A stretch of 64,000 bases of DNA from Streptomyces sp. NBC_01260 (GTDB lineage Bacteria > Actinomycetota > Actinomycetes > Streptomycetales > Streptomycetaceae): contig NZ_CP108464.1 of assembly GCF_036226405.1 (NCBI RefSeq), positions 2,914,001-2,978,000 of the forward strand. The letters are read 5' to 3'. The position numbers and the translations under genes are program-made. The notes beneath the pieces were generated by a model. That model was not told where the DNA came from, searched no databases, and saw only the letters and a program-made list of their open reading frames with translations. Numbering within the stretch: position 1 is the first letter of the stretch; every line of letters starts with the position of its first letter. Below are positions 18,596 to 27,556 of this stretch, piece by piece.

Positions 18596-18958
18596 CTACA
18601 CCACGGTTGCGGCCCGGAGTGCTTCGGCGCGCAGCGCGGCGGCGGTCGCCCCGGCGTCGTAGTCCCGTGCGACACCGTCCACGAGCACCACGTCGCCCGC
18701 CATGTTCCGGCTCCGCAGCGGGGCCAGCTCCTGGTAGGCGGGCGAGGCGAACCAGGTGCGGGCGGCCTCGATCGCGGGGAACTCCAGGATGACGAGCGCG
18801 CCGGGCCAGTCGCCCTCCATGACCTCGACCGGGGTGTTGTGGACCAGGAACCGGCCCCCGTACGGGTCCATCGTCGACTGGATGCGCTCGATGTACTCCA
18901 GCACCTCCTCGTTGGGGAGGCCATCGGGGTGCAGGTGAGCGATCGCGTACGCGGTCAT
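18596..18958 (-). CDS. DUF1330 protein
   Basis: This 120-residue protein has a dimeric alpha-beta barrel fold, recognised from YIERIQSTMDPYGGRFLVHN, a GDWPGALVILEFP strand and an AYQELAPLRS segment. The family is unassigned but related to small monooxygenase-like folds. The ATG at 18958 follows GGAGGACGTGACC. It is divergent from the RDD-family gene. Confidence 0.85.
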   Translation of the reverse strand: MTAYAIAHLHPDGLPNEEVLEYIERIQSTMDPYGGRFLVHNTPVEVMEGDWPGALVILEFPAIEAARTWFASPAYQELAPLRSRNMAGDVVLVDGVARDYDAGATAAALRAEALRAATVV

Positions 18959-19108
18959 GGTCACGTCCTCCGTCTTCCGGTCTTCCGTCCGCTGATGCAC
19001 ACCATGCTGCCGGGAGCGGCGGGGAGGGTCGATTACCCCCGAGGTAAGCGGGCGGACCGCCTGTGCGGACCGGGCCCGCGGTGATGGGTAATCAGACATG
19101 ATGCCGTC

Positions 19109-19747
19109 ATGAAGACTTCACGGGGGAACCGCGGCACCCAGGATCCTCACCGGCCTTACGAGTCAGTGCTGTTGGACGCAAGCACGTTGCCAGGGCACGG
19201 GCAGCCGAGGCCCTCGCACATACCCGGCCGGACAGGGCGGGCCGGGCATCGCACGCCGCCCCGGGCCGGGGAGATGCGCCGCTATCTCGCCGTGGGACTC
19301 GACTGCTATCTCTGCCTGGTCACCGCCGGGTTACTGGCCCGGCCGCACGTGGACGCGACGCCCCTGTCCGGGGACGTCGCCCTGCTGCTCGGGCCGGGGG
19401 TCGTCATCTCCTTCCTCAACCAGGTGGTGCTCACCGCGCTCGTCGGAGCCGGTGCCGGAAAGCTGATCATGGGCATACGGGTGGTGAGCCTGCCGGACGG
19501 CGGACGCCCGGGGCCGGGGCAGCTGGTGCGGCGCTGGCTGCACGGGCTGTGCTGGCTGCCGCTCCAGCCCTGGTACGGGCTGCGCGCCCACCTCGCCCGT
19601 ACCGGCGACAGCCCCGGCCCCGCTCCGCGCTGCTGCGAGGAGGGCGATCCGTACGCCGACCCGTTCGCCGATCCGGCCGGGGTGCGCCAGGTCCGCCGGA
19701 GCGATCTCGCGGCGCACCGCCGGGCCGCCGCCGGACGGGCCGCCTGA
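19109..19747 (+). CDS. RDD-family membrane protein with a TTA codon
   Basis: This protein has up to 212 residues. The conserved core begins at MRRYLAVGLDCYLCLVTAGL and contains two or three transmembrane helices and the RDD-type segment KLIMGIRVVSLPDG. It ends in a soluble tail with paired cysteines and Asp-Pro repeats. The 55 residues before the core are Arg/Pro-rich and may not be translated; a start at 19274 is the alternative. Codon 75 counted from 19109 is TTA (19331-19333), decoded only by the bldA tRNA in Streptomyces, so expression is probably tied to development. The role of RDD proteins is mostly unknown, with some acting in ion transport. Confidence 0.75.
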   Translation: MKTSRGNRGTQDPHRPYESVLLDASTLPGHGQPRPSHIPGRTGRAGHRTPPRAGEMRRYLAVGLDCYLCLVTAGLLARPHVDATPLSGDVALLLGPGVVISFLNQVVLTALVGAGAGKLIMGIRVVSLPDGGRPGPGQLVRRWLHGLCWLPLQPWYGLRAHLARTGDSPGPAPRCCEEGDPYADPFADPAGVRQVRRSDLAAHRRAAAGRAA

Positions 19748-19851
19748 GGCTGCGGGGGGTGAACCCGCACCGCCGCCCGCGAACCCCGGTGCGGGTCCGC
19801 GGACGGCGGCAGCCGTGGCGGTGCGGTAACAGCCTTGCGTGGGAGGGCTGT

Positions 19852-20535
19852 TCAGGCCGCCGCGTTCTCCGTGATGGTGACCTTGCCCTTGCGGATGGTC
19901 GCCAGCCGCGGGGCGCGGCGGGCGATCGCGCTGTCGTGGGTGACCATGATGAAGGTGAGCCCGTGCTCCTTCCACATGGTCTCCAGCACCTCCATGATCT
20001 CGTCACGCATGGACTCGTCGAGGTTGCCGGTGGGTTCGTCGGCGAGCAGCACCTTGGGCTGCTTGACCAGGGCTCTGGCTATCGCCACCCGCTGCTGCTG
20101 GCCGCCGGACATCTCTCCGGGCAGATGTCCGAGCCGCTCGCCGAGACCGACCGAGTCGAGCGCCTCGGCCGCCCGTCTGCGCCGCTCCGACGCCTTGCCG
20201 CCGAGGGGTACCAGGGCCGTCTCGACGTTCTCCTGGGCGGTGAGCGTCGGGATGAGGTTGAAGCTCTGGAAGACGAAGCCGATGTTCTCCGCGCGCACCT
20301 TGGTGAGCTTGGCCTCGCTGAGCTTCGCGAGGTCGACACCGTCGAGTTCGACGCTGCCGGCCGTGGGGCGGTCCAGGCCGCCGAGCATCTGGAGCAGCGT
20401 GGACTTGCCGCCGCCGGTGGGGCCCTGGATGACCAGGCGGCCGCCGTCCTCGATGGTCAGATCGACGCCGGCGAGTGCGTGGACGGTGGACTTGCCGCGC
20501 GTGTAGCGCTTGGTGACGCCTTGAAGCGTGTACAT
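19852..20535 (-). CDS. MacB/LolD-type ABC ATPase
   Basis: This 227-residue ATPase has Walker A GPTGGGKST, Q-loop region IGFVFQSFNLIPTLTAQENV, signature MSGGQQQRVAIARAL and Walker B VLLADEPTGNLD. These are features of the lipoprotein-release and macrolide-export subfamily that partners FtsX-like permeases. The matching permease gene lies 139 bp downstream on the same strand in gene order ATPase-permease reversed in coordinates, so the pair form one system. The substrate is unknown. Confidence 0.9.
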   Translation of the reverse strand: MYTLQGVTKRYTRGKSTVHALAGVDLTIEDGGRLVIQGPTGGGKSTLLQMLGGLDRPTAGSVELDGVDLAKLSEAKLTKVRAENIGFVFQSFNLIPTLTAQENVETALVPLGGKASERRRRAAEALDSVGLGERLGHLPGEMSGGQQQRVAIARALVKQPKVLLADEPTGNLDESMRDEIMEVLETMWKEHGLTFIMVTHDSAIARRAPRLATIRKGKVTITENAAA

Positions 20536-20565
20536 GGGTCAACTCCTGCTGGACGGTGATCGCGG

Positions 20566-20597
20566 GTGCCGGGTGAACGGATGCCGGGTGAACGGGT
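20566..20597. repeat. Two-copy 15-bp tandem repeat
   Basis: TGCCGGGTGAACGGA is repeated immediately with one changed base, in the 139-bp gap between the ATPase start and the permease end. No function is evident. Confidence 0.5.
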
Positions 20598-20674
20598 CCC
20601 GGCTGAGCTGGTCCCGGATCACCGGGACGGGGGCGAGGGCCGGGACACCCGGGCGACGGGTCTCCCGCGACGGG

Positions 20675-22135
20675 TCACTCGACGCGCCGCAGGGCGTCCG
20701 CGGGGCGCAGCCGGGAGGCGCGCCAGCCGCCGAAGGCGCCCGCGATGAGCCCGCCCGCCACGGCCAGGCCGACGGCGATCAGGATGATCGAGAGGGACAC
20801 GGGCGCGGTCAGCGCGATGTCGAGGGCCTTGGAGGCGCTCTGCCGGCCGGGGCCGCCACCCATCATGCCGCCGCGCATCCCGCCGCCCGAGGAGCCGCCC
20901 GCGGAGCCGAGCTGCGCGGTCAGGGTGGGGCTGACCGCGGTGACGACGTACGCGCCTGCCAGGCCGACCGCGATGCCGAGGACGCCGCCCATCAACCCGT
21001 TGACCAGGGCCTCGCCGACGACCTGGCGGGTGACCCGGCCGCTCTTCCAGCCGAGTGCCTTGAGCGTGCCGAACTCCCGTACCCGGCGGCTGACCGCGGA
21101 GGAGGTGAGCAGGCCGGCCACCAGGAAGGCGGCGATCAGTACGGCGATGGAGAGCCACTTGCCGACGCTGGAGGCCAGGTCGGACGCGGTGGACAGGGAG
21201 CCGGAAACGGTGTCCGCGAGATCGGCGGAGGTGGTGACGGTGGTGCCCGGGATGTTCTTCTGGATCGTGGACTTGACGCTGTCGATCTGCTGCGAGTCCG
21301 CGGCCTTCACATAGACCGTGGTGACCTTGTCCTTCGCGTCGGCCAGGGTCTGCGCCTGCTGGAGCGGGACGTAGAGGTCGGCGGCCGCGTCGCCGCTGTC
21401 GGCCGCCGAGACGCCGACGATCGTGAACTTGGTGCCGTGGACCGTCACCGTCTTGCCGACGATGAGCTTCTTCTCCTTGGCGTACGCGGCGTCGACGACG
21501 GCCACCCTGCCGTTGGTCTCGGTCGTCTTGAACGTCCGCCCCGCGGTGATCTTCGACGAGGTCAGCGGGCCCAGGTCCTGCTTGGTGACGTCGGTGCCGT
21601 AGACCGTGTAGGAGTTGACGTCGAAGGAGGCGCCGCCGCCCTTGACCTCGCCCTGCGGCTGGGCACTGCCTCCGGGGCCGCCGCGGCCGCCCTGGGACGT
21701 ACCGCCCTCCTGCTTGAACTCACCGCGCTTGAACTGGCCGTCCACCTTCATGACGCTCATGCTCAGTCCGCCGACGGCGTCGGCGACGCCGTCCTGCTTG
21801 CCCACCTTGTCCACGGTGGTGGAGGCCAGCGTCTGGAAGCCCTGGACCATGACCCGGTCCGTGCTCTGGGTCGAGTCGTCGCCGCTCTCCTTGGCGTCGA
21901 ACTCGAACTTGGGCCGCTCCGTGCCGGAACCCGGGGCCGCGGCCGCCTTGCTGACGGTCATGTCGGTGCCGAGGCCGTACAGCGATTCCAGGACCTTGTC
22001 CTGGGCCTTGCTCATGCCCGAGGAGACCGAGCTGACGATGATGACCAGCGCAATGCCGAGGCCGAGCCCCGAGGCGACGACGAGCGCCGCCTTTCTGCGG
22101 CGGCGCAGCTCGCGCCGGAGGTAGGTGAAGAACAT
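20675..22135 (-). CDS. FtsX/MacB-type ABC permease
   Basis: This 486-residue protein has an N-terminal helix (AALVVASGLGLGIALVIIVS) and a large extracytoplasmic domain with Gly-rich loops, between residues of about 45 and 340. Three C-terminal helices carry the FtsX signature (RRVREFGTLKALGWKSGRVT). It forms a MacB-like transporter with the ATPase gene that follows it in transcription order. An upstream hairpin separates it from the L,D-transpeptidase gene. It probably senses or moves a cell-envelope compound. Confidence 0.88.
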   Translation of the reverse strand: MFFTYLRRELRRRRKAALVVASGLGLGIALVIIVSSVSSGMSKAQDKVLESLYGLGTDMTVSKAAAAPGSGTERPKFEFDAKESGDDSTQSTDRVMVQGFQTLASTTVDKVGKQDGVADAVGGLSMSVMKVDGQFKRGEFKQEGGTSQGGRGGPGGSAQPQGEVKGGGASFDVNSYTVYGTDVTKQDLGPLTSSKITAGRTFKTTETNGRVAVVDAAYAKEKKLIVGKTVTVHGTKFTIVGVSAADSGDAAADLYVPLQQAQTLADAKDKVTTVYVKAADSQQIDSVKSTIQKNIPGTTVTTSADLADTVSGSLSTASDLASSVGKWLSIAVLIAAFLVAGLLTSSAVSRRVREFGTLKALGWKSGRVTRQVVGEALVNGLMGGVLGIAVGLAGAYVVTAVSPTLTAQLGSAGGSSGGGMRGGMMGGGPGRQSASKALDIALTAPVSLSIILIAVGLAVAGGLIAGAFGGWRASRLRPADALRRVE

Positions 22136-22209
22136 GGCGCGAGGTTATGAACGGGTTGTGATGGCGGGTTAAGTCCACCATGAGATCCGGATGAGAACGC
22201 CCCACAACG

Positions 22210-22260
22210 CCGCAGGCGGCGGCACCGGGATCCGTGGGGATCCGGTGCCGCCGCCTGCGG
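22210..22260. terminator. Terminator of the L,D-transpeptidase gene
   Basis: A perfect 19-bp stem (CCGCAGGCGGCGGCACCGG and complement) with a 13-nt loop follows the L,D-transpeptidase stop and precedes the permease promoter. Confidence 0.75.
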
Positions 22261-22312
22261 TAAGGGACTTGGGGCCGATCGGGGTCCTGCCCGGGGCGCG
22301 GAGGACGTCCGG

Positions 22313-23557
22313 TCAGGCCGCGGGGGCCTGCCACTGGGCCCAGCTCATGTTCCAGCCGTTGAGTCCGTTGTCGGGCTGGATCGTCTTGTCCGGGGAGTTC
22401 TTCATGATGACCACGTCACCGATCATGGAGTTGTCGTAGAACCAGGCGCCGGGCTGGGCGGCGTCGCCGGCGCCCTTCGTGTCGGAGAGACCGACACAGC
22501 CGTGACTGGTGTTGGCGCTGCCGAAGATCGACTTGGCGCCCCAGTAGTTGCCGTGGATGAAGGTGCCCGACGTGGACAGCCGCATGGCGTGCGGCACGTC
22601 CTTGATGTCGTACTCGCCCTTGCCGTCGCCGTCGGTGAAGCCGACCGTCGAACCGTCCATCCGGGTCTCCTTGAACTTCTCGGAGATCACCATCTGGCCG
22701 TTGTACGTCGGGTTCTCCGTGGAACCGGCGGAGATCGGGATGGTCTTGATCGTCTTCCCGTTCTGGGTGACGGTCATCATGTGCGTCTTGGCGTCCACGG
22801 TGGAGACCTGGTTGCGGCCGACCTTGAAGGTGACCGTCTTCTGCTGCACGCCGTAGACGCCGTCCGCGCCCTCCACTCCGTCCAGCGCCAGCTTCAGCGT
22901 GACGGTGGAGCCGCCCTGCCAGTAGTTCTCGGGGCGCAGGTCCAGACGCTGCGAGTTGAACCAGTGGCCGACGACCTGCTGGCCACTGCTGGACGTCACG
23001 TTGATGCCGTCCTGTACGGCCTTCTTGTCCGTGATCGCCTTGTTGAAGTTGATCGAGACGGGCATGCCGACGCCGACGGTGGAACCGTCCTCGGGGGTGA
23101 AGTTCCCGATGAAGCTGTTGGCGGGCGACACGGTGGTGAAGGAGGAGTTCTCGTGCGCCTCTCGGCCCTTCGAGTCCTTCGCCGTGGCGTCGATCTTGTA
23201 CGTGGTAGAGCGCTCCAGCTGGGCGTCCGGCTTCCAGCTGGTGCCGTCGGCGGAGAGGGTGCCCTTGACGCTCGCACCGGCCGCCGTGGTCATCGTGACG
23301 GCCGTCAGCTTGCCCTTGGCGACGGAGACCTTCGCGTCGTTGTTGATCCCGGCGTTGGTCGCGCCGTTCTTCGGCGAGATCGCTATCTGCGCCTGCGAGG
23401 TCTCCTCGGCCGCCGCCTTGTCGACCTCGGCCGCCTGTGACTTCTTCGAGCTGTCGGGGCTGGAACCGCTGCCGTCGCTGCAGGCCGTAAGCACCAGCAC
23501 GCCGCCGAGCAGTGCGGACGCGGCCATGAGGCCCTTGCGCCGCTTGCTGTCCGTCAT
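22313..23557 (-). CDS. L,D-transpeptidase lipoprotein
   Basis: This 414-residue envelope enzyme forms 3-3 peptidoglycan crosslinks. A lipobox LVLTAC places the lipidated cysteine at C26. Two Ig-like domains follow (AQIAISPKNGATNAGINNDA onward, then NSFIGNFTPEDGSTVGVGMP). The YkuD catalytic domain ends with HGNYWGAKSIFG and the active site SHGCVGL. This domain order is that of mycobacterial LdtMt2-type enzymes. The start at 23557 has GGAGAAG upstream, while longer in-frame starts lack a good site. An inverted repeat about 110-130 nt upstream may be regulatory. Confidence 0.92.
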   Translation of the reverse strand: MTDSKRRKGLMAASALLGGVLVLTACSDGSGSSPDSSKKSQAAEVDKAAAEETSQAQIAISPKNGATNAGINNDAKVSVAKGKLTAVTMTTAAGASVKGTLSADGTSWKPDAQLERSTTYKIDATAKDSKGREAHENSSFTTVSPANSFIGNFTPEDGSTVGVGMPVSINFNKAITDKKAVQDGINVTSSSGQQVVGHWFNSQRLDLRPENYWQGGSTVTLKLALDGVEGADGVYGVQQKTVTFKVGRNQVSTVDAKTHMMTVTQNGKTIKTIPISAGSTENPTYNGQMVISEKFKETRMDGSTVGFTDGDGKGEYDIKDVPHAMRLSTSGTFIHGNYWGAKSIFGSANTSHGCVGLSDTKGAGDAAQPGAWFYDNSMIGDVVIMKNSPDKTIQPDNGLNGWNMSWAQWQAPAA

Positions 23558-23663
23558 CACACACTTCTCCATCGTTGCCGAAATCCCCAAATAACCCCGA
23601 GCAAGCCGTTGACCGGCGATACCCCGTCAATGCTCCAAGAACACCCTGAAAGGGTTGCCCGTT

Positions 23664-23684
23664 CCACATCTGCGGGAGATGTGG
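23664..23684. promoter_or_regulatory. Inverted repeat upstream of the L,D-transpeptidase gene
   Basis: CCACATCT-gcggg-AGATGTGG is an 8-bp perfect inverted repeat with a 5-nt spacer, about 110 nt before the start codon. It lies in a 299-bp gene-free stretch (23558-23856) that otherwise holds only the next terminator. It could be an operator or a leader hairpin. Confidence 0.4.
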
Positions 23685-23809
23685 GGAACACCACTCATCG
23701 ACGCGGTGATATCAGCGGTGGTTCCCGTGGTCCACCCCGTAGGTGCCGCCGGTGTCCTGCCCGGTTGTGCAACAGCTTCACGACCCGGTGCACCGGCTGT
23801 CACACACAG

Positions 23810-23842
23810 CGGCCCCGGCCCGCCGGAAGCGGGCCGGGGCCG
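23810..23842. terminator. Terminator after the acidic protein gene
   Basis: A 14-bp GC-only stem (CGGCCCCGGCCCGC and complement) with a short loop lies just downstream of the stop of the acidic protein gene. Confidence 0.7.
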
Positions 23843-23856
23843 GTGATCTCCACCTG

Positions 23857-24270
23857 CTACGCCCGCCGCTCCGCGCTGCCGTCGTCGTCGTTCTCCTCCC
23901 CATTGTGCGGGACGCCGGCGCCGTCCTCGTCGTCGTCCTCTTCGTCGTCGCCGTCGTCGAGGTCCCATCCGTCCGGGTCCTGCGGGTCGTAGGCGATGCT
24001 TTCGCTGCTCCAGGAGGCCTGGGTCAGCTCGACCCCGGGGACCTCACTGACCAGGTCGAACGGGTCGATCAGCGAGGCGAGGGCCTCCGCACCGTCTTCC
24101 CGGACCGCGGTCTCGGCATGCGTGCGCTCCTCGGCGGAATCGCCGCCGGGCTCGCCGTACTCGGCCGCGAGGCTCTCCAGAGCGGTGCCGCTCAGGGCGT
24201 CGGCGTCCGTGATCTCCAACACCATTTCCACGTGAAGCCGAACATAACGCGATGTCTCAGAAGTGCTCAT
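23857..24270 (-). CDS. Acidic conserved hypothetical protein
   Basis: This 137-residue soluble protein has a folded N-terminal part with RYVRLHVEMVLEITDADALS. The C-terminus is extremely acidic (EEDDDEDGAG, ENDDDG) and ends in ERRA. I do not recognise a family. The acidic tail could bind a basic partner or metal ions. It is divergent from a sortase-substrate gene with about 100 bp between starts. Confidence 0.75.
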   Translation of the reverse strand: MSTSETSRYVRLHVEMVLEITDADALSGTALESLAAEYGEPGGDSAEERTHAETAVREDGAEALASLIDPFDLVSEVPGVELTQASWSSESIAYDPQDPDGWDLDDGDDEEDDDEDGAGVPHNGEENDDDGSAERRA

Positions 24271-24377
24271 GTGCCGGAGCGTAAGCTCCCGGCCGCTGTG
24301 GCTTTCCTGCGACCCGCTGCTTTCACTAGCATCGGCCGCAGGCCTAACTCACGGCTGTCACAAGGGGGATCGATTCT

Positions 24378-24668
24378 GTGGCCATCACCCGCCGCCCGCT
24401 CCTGACCGCCACCGCTGCGGGAACGCTGCTGTGCGCTCTCTGGTTCGTCCCGACGGCCAACGCGACCGGCGACACGGGCGCCGCTCCCGGCGCACCGGGC
24501 CGGACGTCCGCCGTCGACGCCACCGGCACGGACGGCACCACGCTCGCCGACACCGGGACCGGGACCGACACGACCCCGTACCTGATCGGGGGCATGGCGT
24601 TCCTGGGCATGGGCGCGGGCTTCGTCACCTACTCCGCCCGCCGCGTCGGCCCGCTGCCGGCGCATTGA
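24378..24668 (+). CDS. Sortase-anchored (LAXTG) surface protein
   Basis: This 96-residue protein has a signal peptide (TRRPLLTATAAGTLLCALWF with a cleavage region at ATA), a short Thr/Gly/Ala-rich mature part, a LADTG motif, a hydrophobic segment (PYLIGGMAFLGMGAGFVTYS) and a basic tail ARR. LAXTG is the recognition site of class E sortases that anchor long chaplins and other Streptomyces wall proteins. The mature portion is only about 30 residues, so it may be a minimal wall-anchored peptide. The GTG at 24378 has AAGGGGG upstream. No sortase gene lies nearby. Confidence 0.8.
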   Translation: MAITRRPLLTATAAGTLLCALWFVPTANATGDTGAAPGAPGRTSAVDATGTDGTTLADTGTGTDTTPYLIGGMAFLGMGAGFVTYSARRVGPLPAH

Positions 24669-24673
24669 CCGTC

Positions 24674-24717
24674 ACGCGGAGGCGGCCACCGGGTCCACCC
24701 GGCGGCCGCCTCCGCGT
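24674..24717. terminator. Bidirectional terminator
   Basis: A 14-bp stem (ACGCGGAGGCGGCC and complement) encloses a second small stem. It lies between the convergent sortase-substrate gene and hutH. Confidence 0.75.
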
Positions 24718-24738
24718 ACGTCACTGGAACGAGCGGCG

Positions 24739-26289
24739 CTAGGCGAGCTGCCCCGTCACCGGTTCCACCGCCGCGACCAGCTTCCCCGCGCGCACGAAGG
24801 CGTCCGCGGCGGCCAGGTCCGGCGACAGGAAGCGGTCCGGGCCCGGCCCCTCCACGCCCGCCGCGCGCAGTGCCTCGACGGCCGCCAGTGAGGCGGGCGC
24901 CGGGGTCAGCCCCTGCGCGGCGCGGAGCTCGATCGCGCGGGTCGCCGCGTACAGCTCGACGGCGACGATCCGGGCGAGGTTCTCCACGGCGGTACGGAGC
25001 TTGCGCGCGGCCGACCAGCCCATCGAGACGTGGTCCTCCTGCATCGCGGAGGACGGGATCGAGTCCGCCGAGGCCGGGACGGCGAGCCGCTTCATCTCGC
25101 TGACCAGGGCGGCCTGGGTGTACTGGGCGATCATCAGGCCGGAGTCGACGCCGGCGTCGTCCGCCAGGAACGGCGGCAGCCCGTGCGAACGGTTCTTGTC
25201 CAGCAGCCGGTCGGTCCGGCGCTCGGTGATCGAGCCGAGGTCGGCCGCGACGATCGCCAGGAAGTCCAGGACGTACGCGACCGGGGCGCCGTGGAAGTTG
25301 CCGTTGGACTCGACCCTGCCGTCGGACAGCACCACCGGGTTGTCCACGGCGGCGGCCAGTTCGCGGTCGGCGACGAGCCGGGCGTGGGCGAGGGTGTCGC
25401 GCCCGGCGCCGTTGACCTGCGGGGCGCACCGCACGGAGTAGGCGTCCTGGACGCGGGGGGCGTCGTCCTGATGGTGGCCGGTGAGGCCCGATCCGGCGAG
25501 CACCCGCAGCATGTTGTCGGCGCTGGCACCCTGCCCCGGGTGCGGGCGGATGGCGTGCAGCTCGGGGGCGAGGACCTTGTCCGTGCCGAGCAGGGCCTCC
25601 AGGGAGAGGGCCGCGGTGATGTCCGCCGAGGTGTAGAGGTTCTGGAGGTCGGCGATGGCCATCACGAGCATGCCGAGCATCCCGTCGGTGCCGTTGAGGA
25701 GGGCGAGGCCCTCCTTCTCGCGCAGCTCGACCGGGGTGATGCCGTGGGCGGCGAGGAGCTCGCCCGCGGGGCGCACGGTGCCGTCGGGGCCCTCCGCGTC
25801 GCCCTCGCCCATCAGGGTCAGCGCGCAGTGCGAGAGCGGCGCCAGATCGCCGGAGCAGCCGAGCGAACCGTACTCGTGAACGACGGGTGTGATCCCGGCG
25901 TTCAGGACGTCGGCCATGGTCTGTGCGATCTCGGGCCGCACGCCCGTGTGACCCGAGGCCACCGTCTTCAGCCGGAGGAACATCAGCGCCCGGACGACCT
26001 CGCGCTCGACCCGCGGGCCCATGCCGGCGGCGTGCGAGCGGACGATGTTGCGCTGGAGCTGCGCGCGGAGCTCCGGGCTGATGTGGCGGCTGGCCAGTGC
26101 CCCGAATCCGGTGGAGACGCCGTAGACCGGCTCGGGCTTGGCGGCGAGCGCGTCGATGACCTCACGGGCCGCGGCGAGAGCGCCCACCGCGGCCGCGGAG
26201 AGCTCGACACGGGCGTTGCCGCGGGCCACGGCGATGACGTCCTGAGCAGTGGTACCGGACGTCCCCACCACGACTGTATGCATATCCAT
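24739..26289 (-). CDS. hutH: Histidine ammonia-lyase
   Basis: This 516-residue enzyme converts histidine to urocanate, the first step of histidine catabolism. The self-made MIO cofactor forms from residues 145-147 in GSLGCSGDLAPLSH. Here they are Cys-Ser-Gly rather than the common Ala-Ser-Gly. Other family motifs are YGVSTGFGALA, QRNIVRSHAAGMG and the QEDHVSMGW segment. The start at 26289 (MDMHTVV) is plausible. Other hut genes are not nearby, as is usual for Streptomyces. Confidence 0.95.
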   Translation of the reverse strand: MDMHTVVVGTSGTTAQDVIAVARGNARVELSAAAVGALAAAREVIDALAAKPEPVYGVSTGFGALASRHISPELRAQLQRNIVRSHAAGMGPRVEREVVRALMFLRLKTVASGHTGVRPEIAQTMADVLNAGITPVVHEYGSLGCSGDLAPLSHCALTLMGEGDAEGPDGTVRPAGELLAAHGITPVELREKEGLALLNGTDGMLGMLVMAIADLQNLYTSADITAALSLEALLGTDKVLAPELHAIRPHPGQGASADNMLRVLAGSGLTGHHQDDAPRVQDAYSVRCAPQVNGAGRDTLAHARLVADRELAAAVDNPVVLSDGRVESNGNFHGAPVAYVLDFLAIVAADLGSITERRTDRLLDKNRSHGLPPFLADDAGVDSGLMIAQYTQAALVSEMKRLAVPASADSIPSSAMQEDHVSMGWSAARKLRTAVENLARIVAVELYAATRAIELRAAQGLTPAPASLAAVEALRAAGVEGPGPDRFLSPDLAAADAFVRAGKLVAAVEPVTGQLA

Positions 26290-26368
26290 ATTCAGAAGCG
26301 TACGGACTGAATCTCTTCATGTCACTAGTGGCGGCCGGGTTGACCCCTTACCGATCGGACCGCGCGGT

Positions 26369-27556
26369 TCAGGGACTGTTTCCGCGCAGCCGGCGACGGT
26401 CGTGGGCGGATTTGGGCGGGGAGTCGGCCAGCCGGATCACCTCGCCGTCGCGTCCCGCCACCACGGGCTTCAGCGAACGGGCCGCCTTCGCCCGGTACTG
26501 GGCCGCGTCCGCGAGCCGGAACAGCCGCCGCGCGGAGACCACCGGGCCGATCGGGTCACCGGTGGAGGCGATCCCGCAGGCGACCCCGTTGCCGAATTCC
26601 AGCTCGGCCGCCCGCCCGCAGAGCTCGGTTGCCACCGCGACCACCTCGTCCGCCCCGGGACCCAAGGCCAGCAGGCAGAACTCGTCCCCGCCGAGCCGGG
26701 CCGACAGCGCACCGGGCAGCATGGCGCCGCACCGGGACAGCACCGAGCCGAAACGTTCCAGCAGACGGTCACCGACCGCATGGCCATGGGTGTCGTTGAC
26801 CCACTTCAGCCCGTTGAGATCGCAGACGACCAGACTGACCACCGAACCGTCCACCCGGTGCCGCTCCACCGCCTCGTCCAGCCGCATGTCGACGGCCCGC
26901 CGGTTGGCGAGGCCGGTCAGGGGGTCGGTGAAGGCGAGCTTGCGCACCTCCTCCAGCCGCTCCGTCTGGGAGATCCCGGCGGCCACGACGGCGGCCAGCA
27001 CGGTGGCGAAGTCCGCGTCCGCGCGCCCGAACACCGGATCCCCCACCGGACGCGCCACGTAGAGCTCACCCCAGGCCCGCCCGTGCAGCACGATCGGCGC
27101 CACCACACAGCAGCCGCGCCCGCGCCGGCGCAGCGCCGCCACCCGCTGATGGCAGTAGCCGTGCCCGTAACCGTGCGCACCCGCCACCCCGGCCTTCCGC
27201 CCACCGTCCGCGGGCTCCGGCTCCACCGGGCCCTCGGCGGTCTCCACCCAGGCGTCCGGCTCACCGCCCCCGGCCCACCGTTCATGGAGGAACTCGGTGA
27301 TCTCCGGGAACTGGTGCACCGGGTACGTCTCCTCGTCGGGGAACTCCTCCTCCCCCTCGGCCCGCTCGCCCGCGTTCACCAGGACCCGCAGCCGCCCGCG
27401 CCCGCGCTCCCAGACCGACAGCGCGGCAAAGCCGCCGCCCAGCGCCTCGCACGCCCCCAGCGCGGCCGCCCGCCAGCACCCCCGCGGGGTGTGTGCCGCC
27501 GCCATCGCCTGCGCAAGCGAAACCACGGCCCGGAGCCGCGCATCATCACCACCCAT
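26369..27556 (-). CDS. GAF-like plus GGDEF diguanylate cyclase
   Basis: This 395-residue soluble protein has an N-terminal GAF-like sensor (about residues 10-195) and a C-terminal GGDEF domain (205-385). The active site LGGDEF is intact at residues 288-293, and DPLTGLANRR and HGHAVGD are also present, so it should make c-di-GMP. The RxxD inhibitory site is absent at the usual position before GGDEF (ALSA instead). c-di-GMP controls the Streptomyces developmental switch through BldD. It lies immediately after hutH divergent-side, in tandem on the same strand, with 79 bp between. Confidence 0.9.
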   Translation of the reverse strand: MGGDDARLRAVVSLAQAMAAAHTPRGCWRAAALGACEALGGGFAALSVWERGRGRLRVLVNAGERAEGEEEFPDEETYPVHQFPEITEFLHERWAGGGEPDAWVETAEGPVEPEPADGGRKAGVAGAHGYGHGYCHQRVAALRRRGRGCCVVAPIVLHGRAWGELYVARPVGDPVFGRADADFATVLAAVVAAGISQTERLEEVRKLAFTDPLTGLANRRAVDMRLDEAVERHRVDGSVVSLVVCDLNGLKWVNDTHGHAVGDRLLERFGSVLSRCGAMLPGALSARLGGDEFCLLALGPGADEVVAVATELCGRAAELEFGNGVACGIASTGDPIGPVVSARRLFRLADAAQYRAKAARSLKPVVAGRDGEVIRLADSPPKSAHDRRRLRGNSP

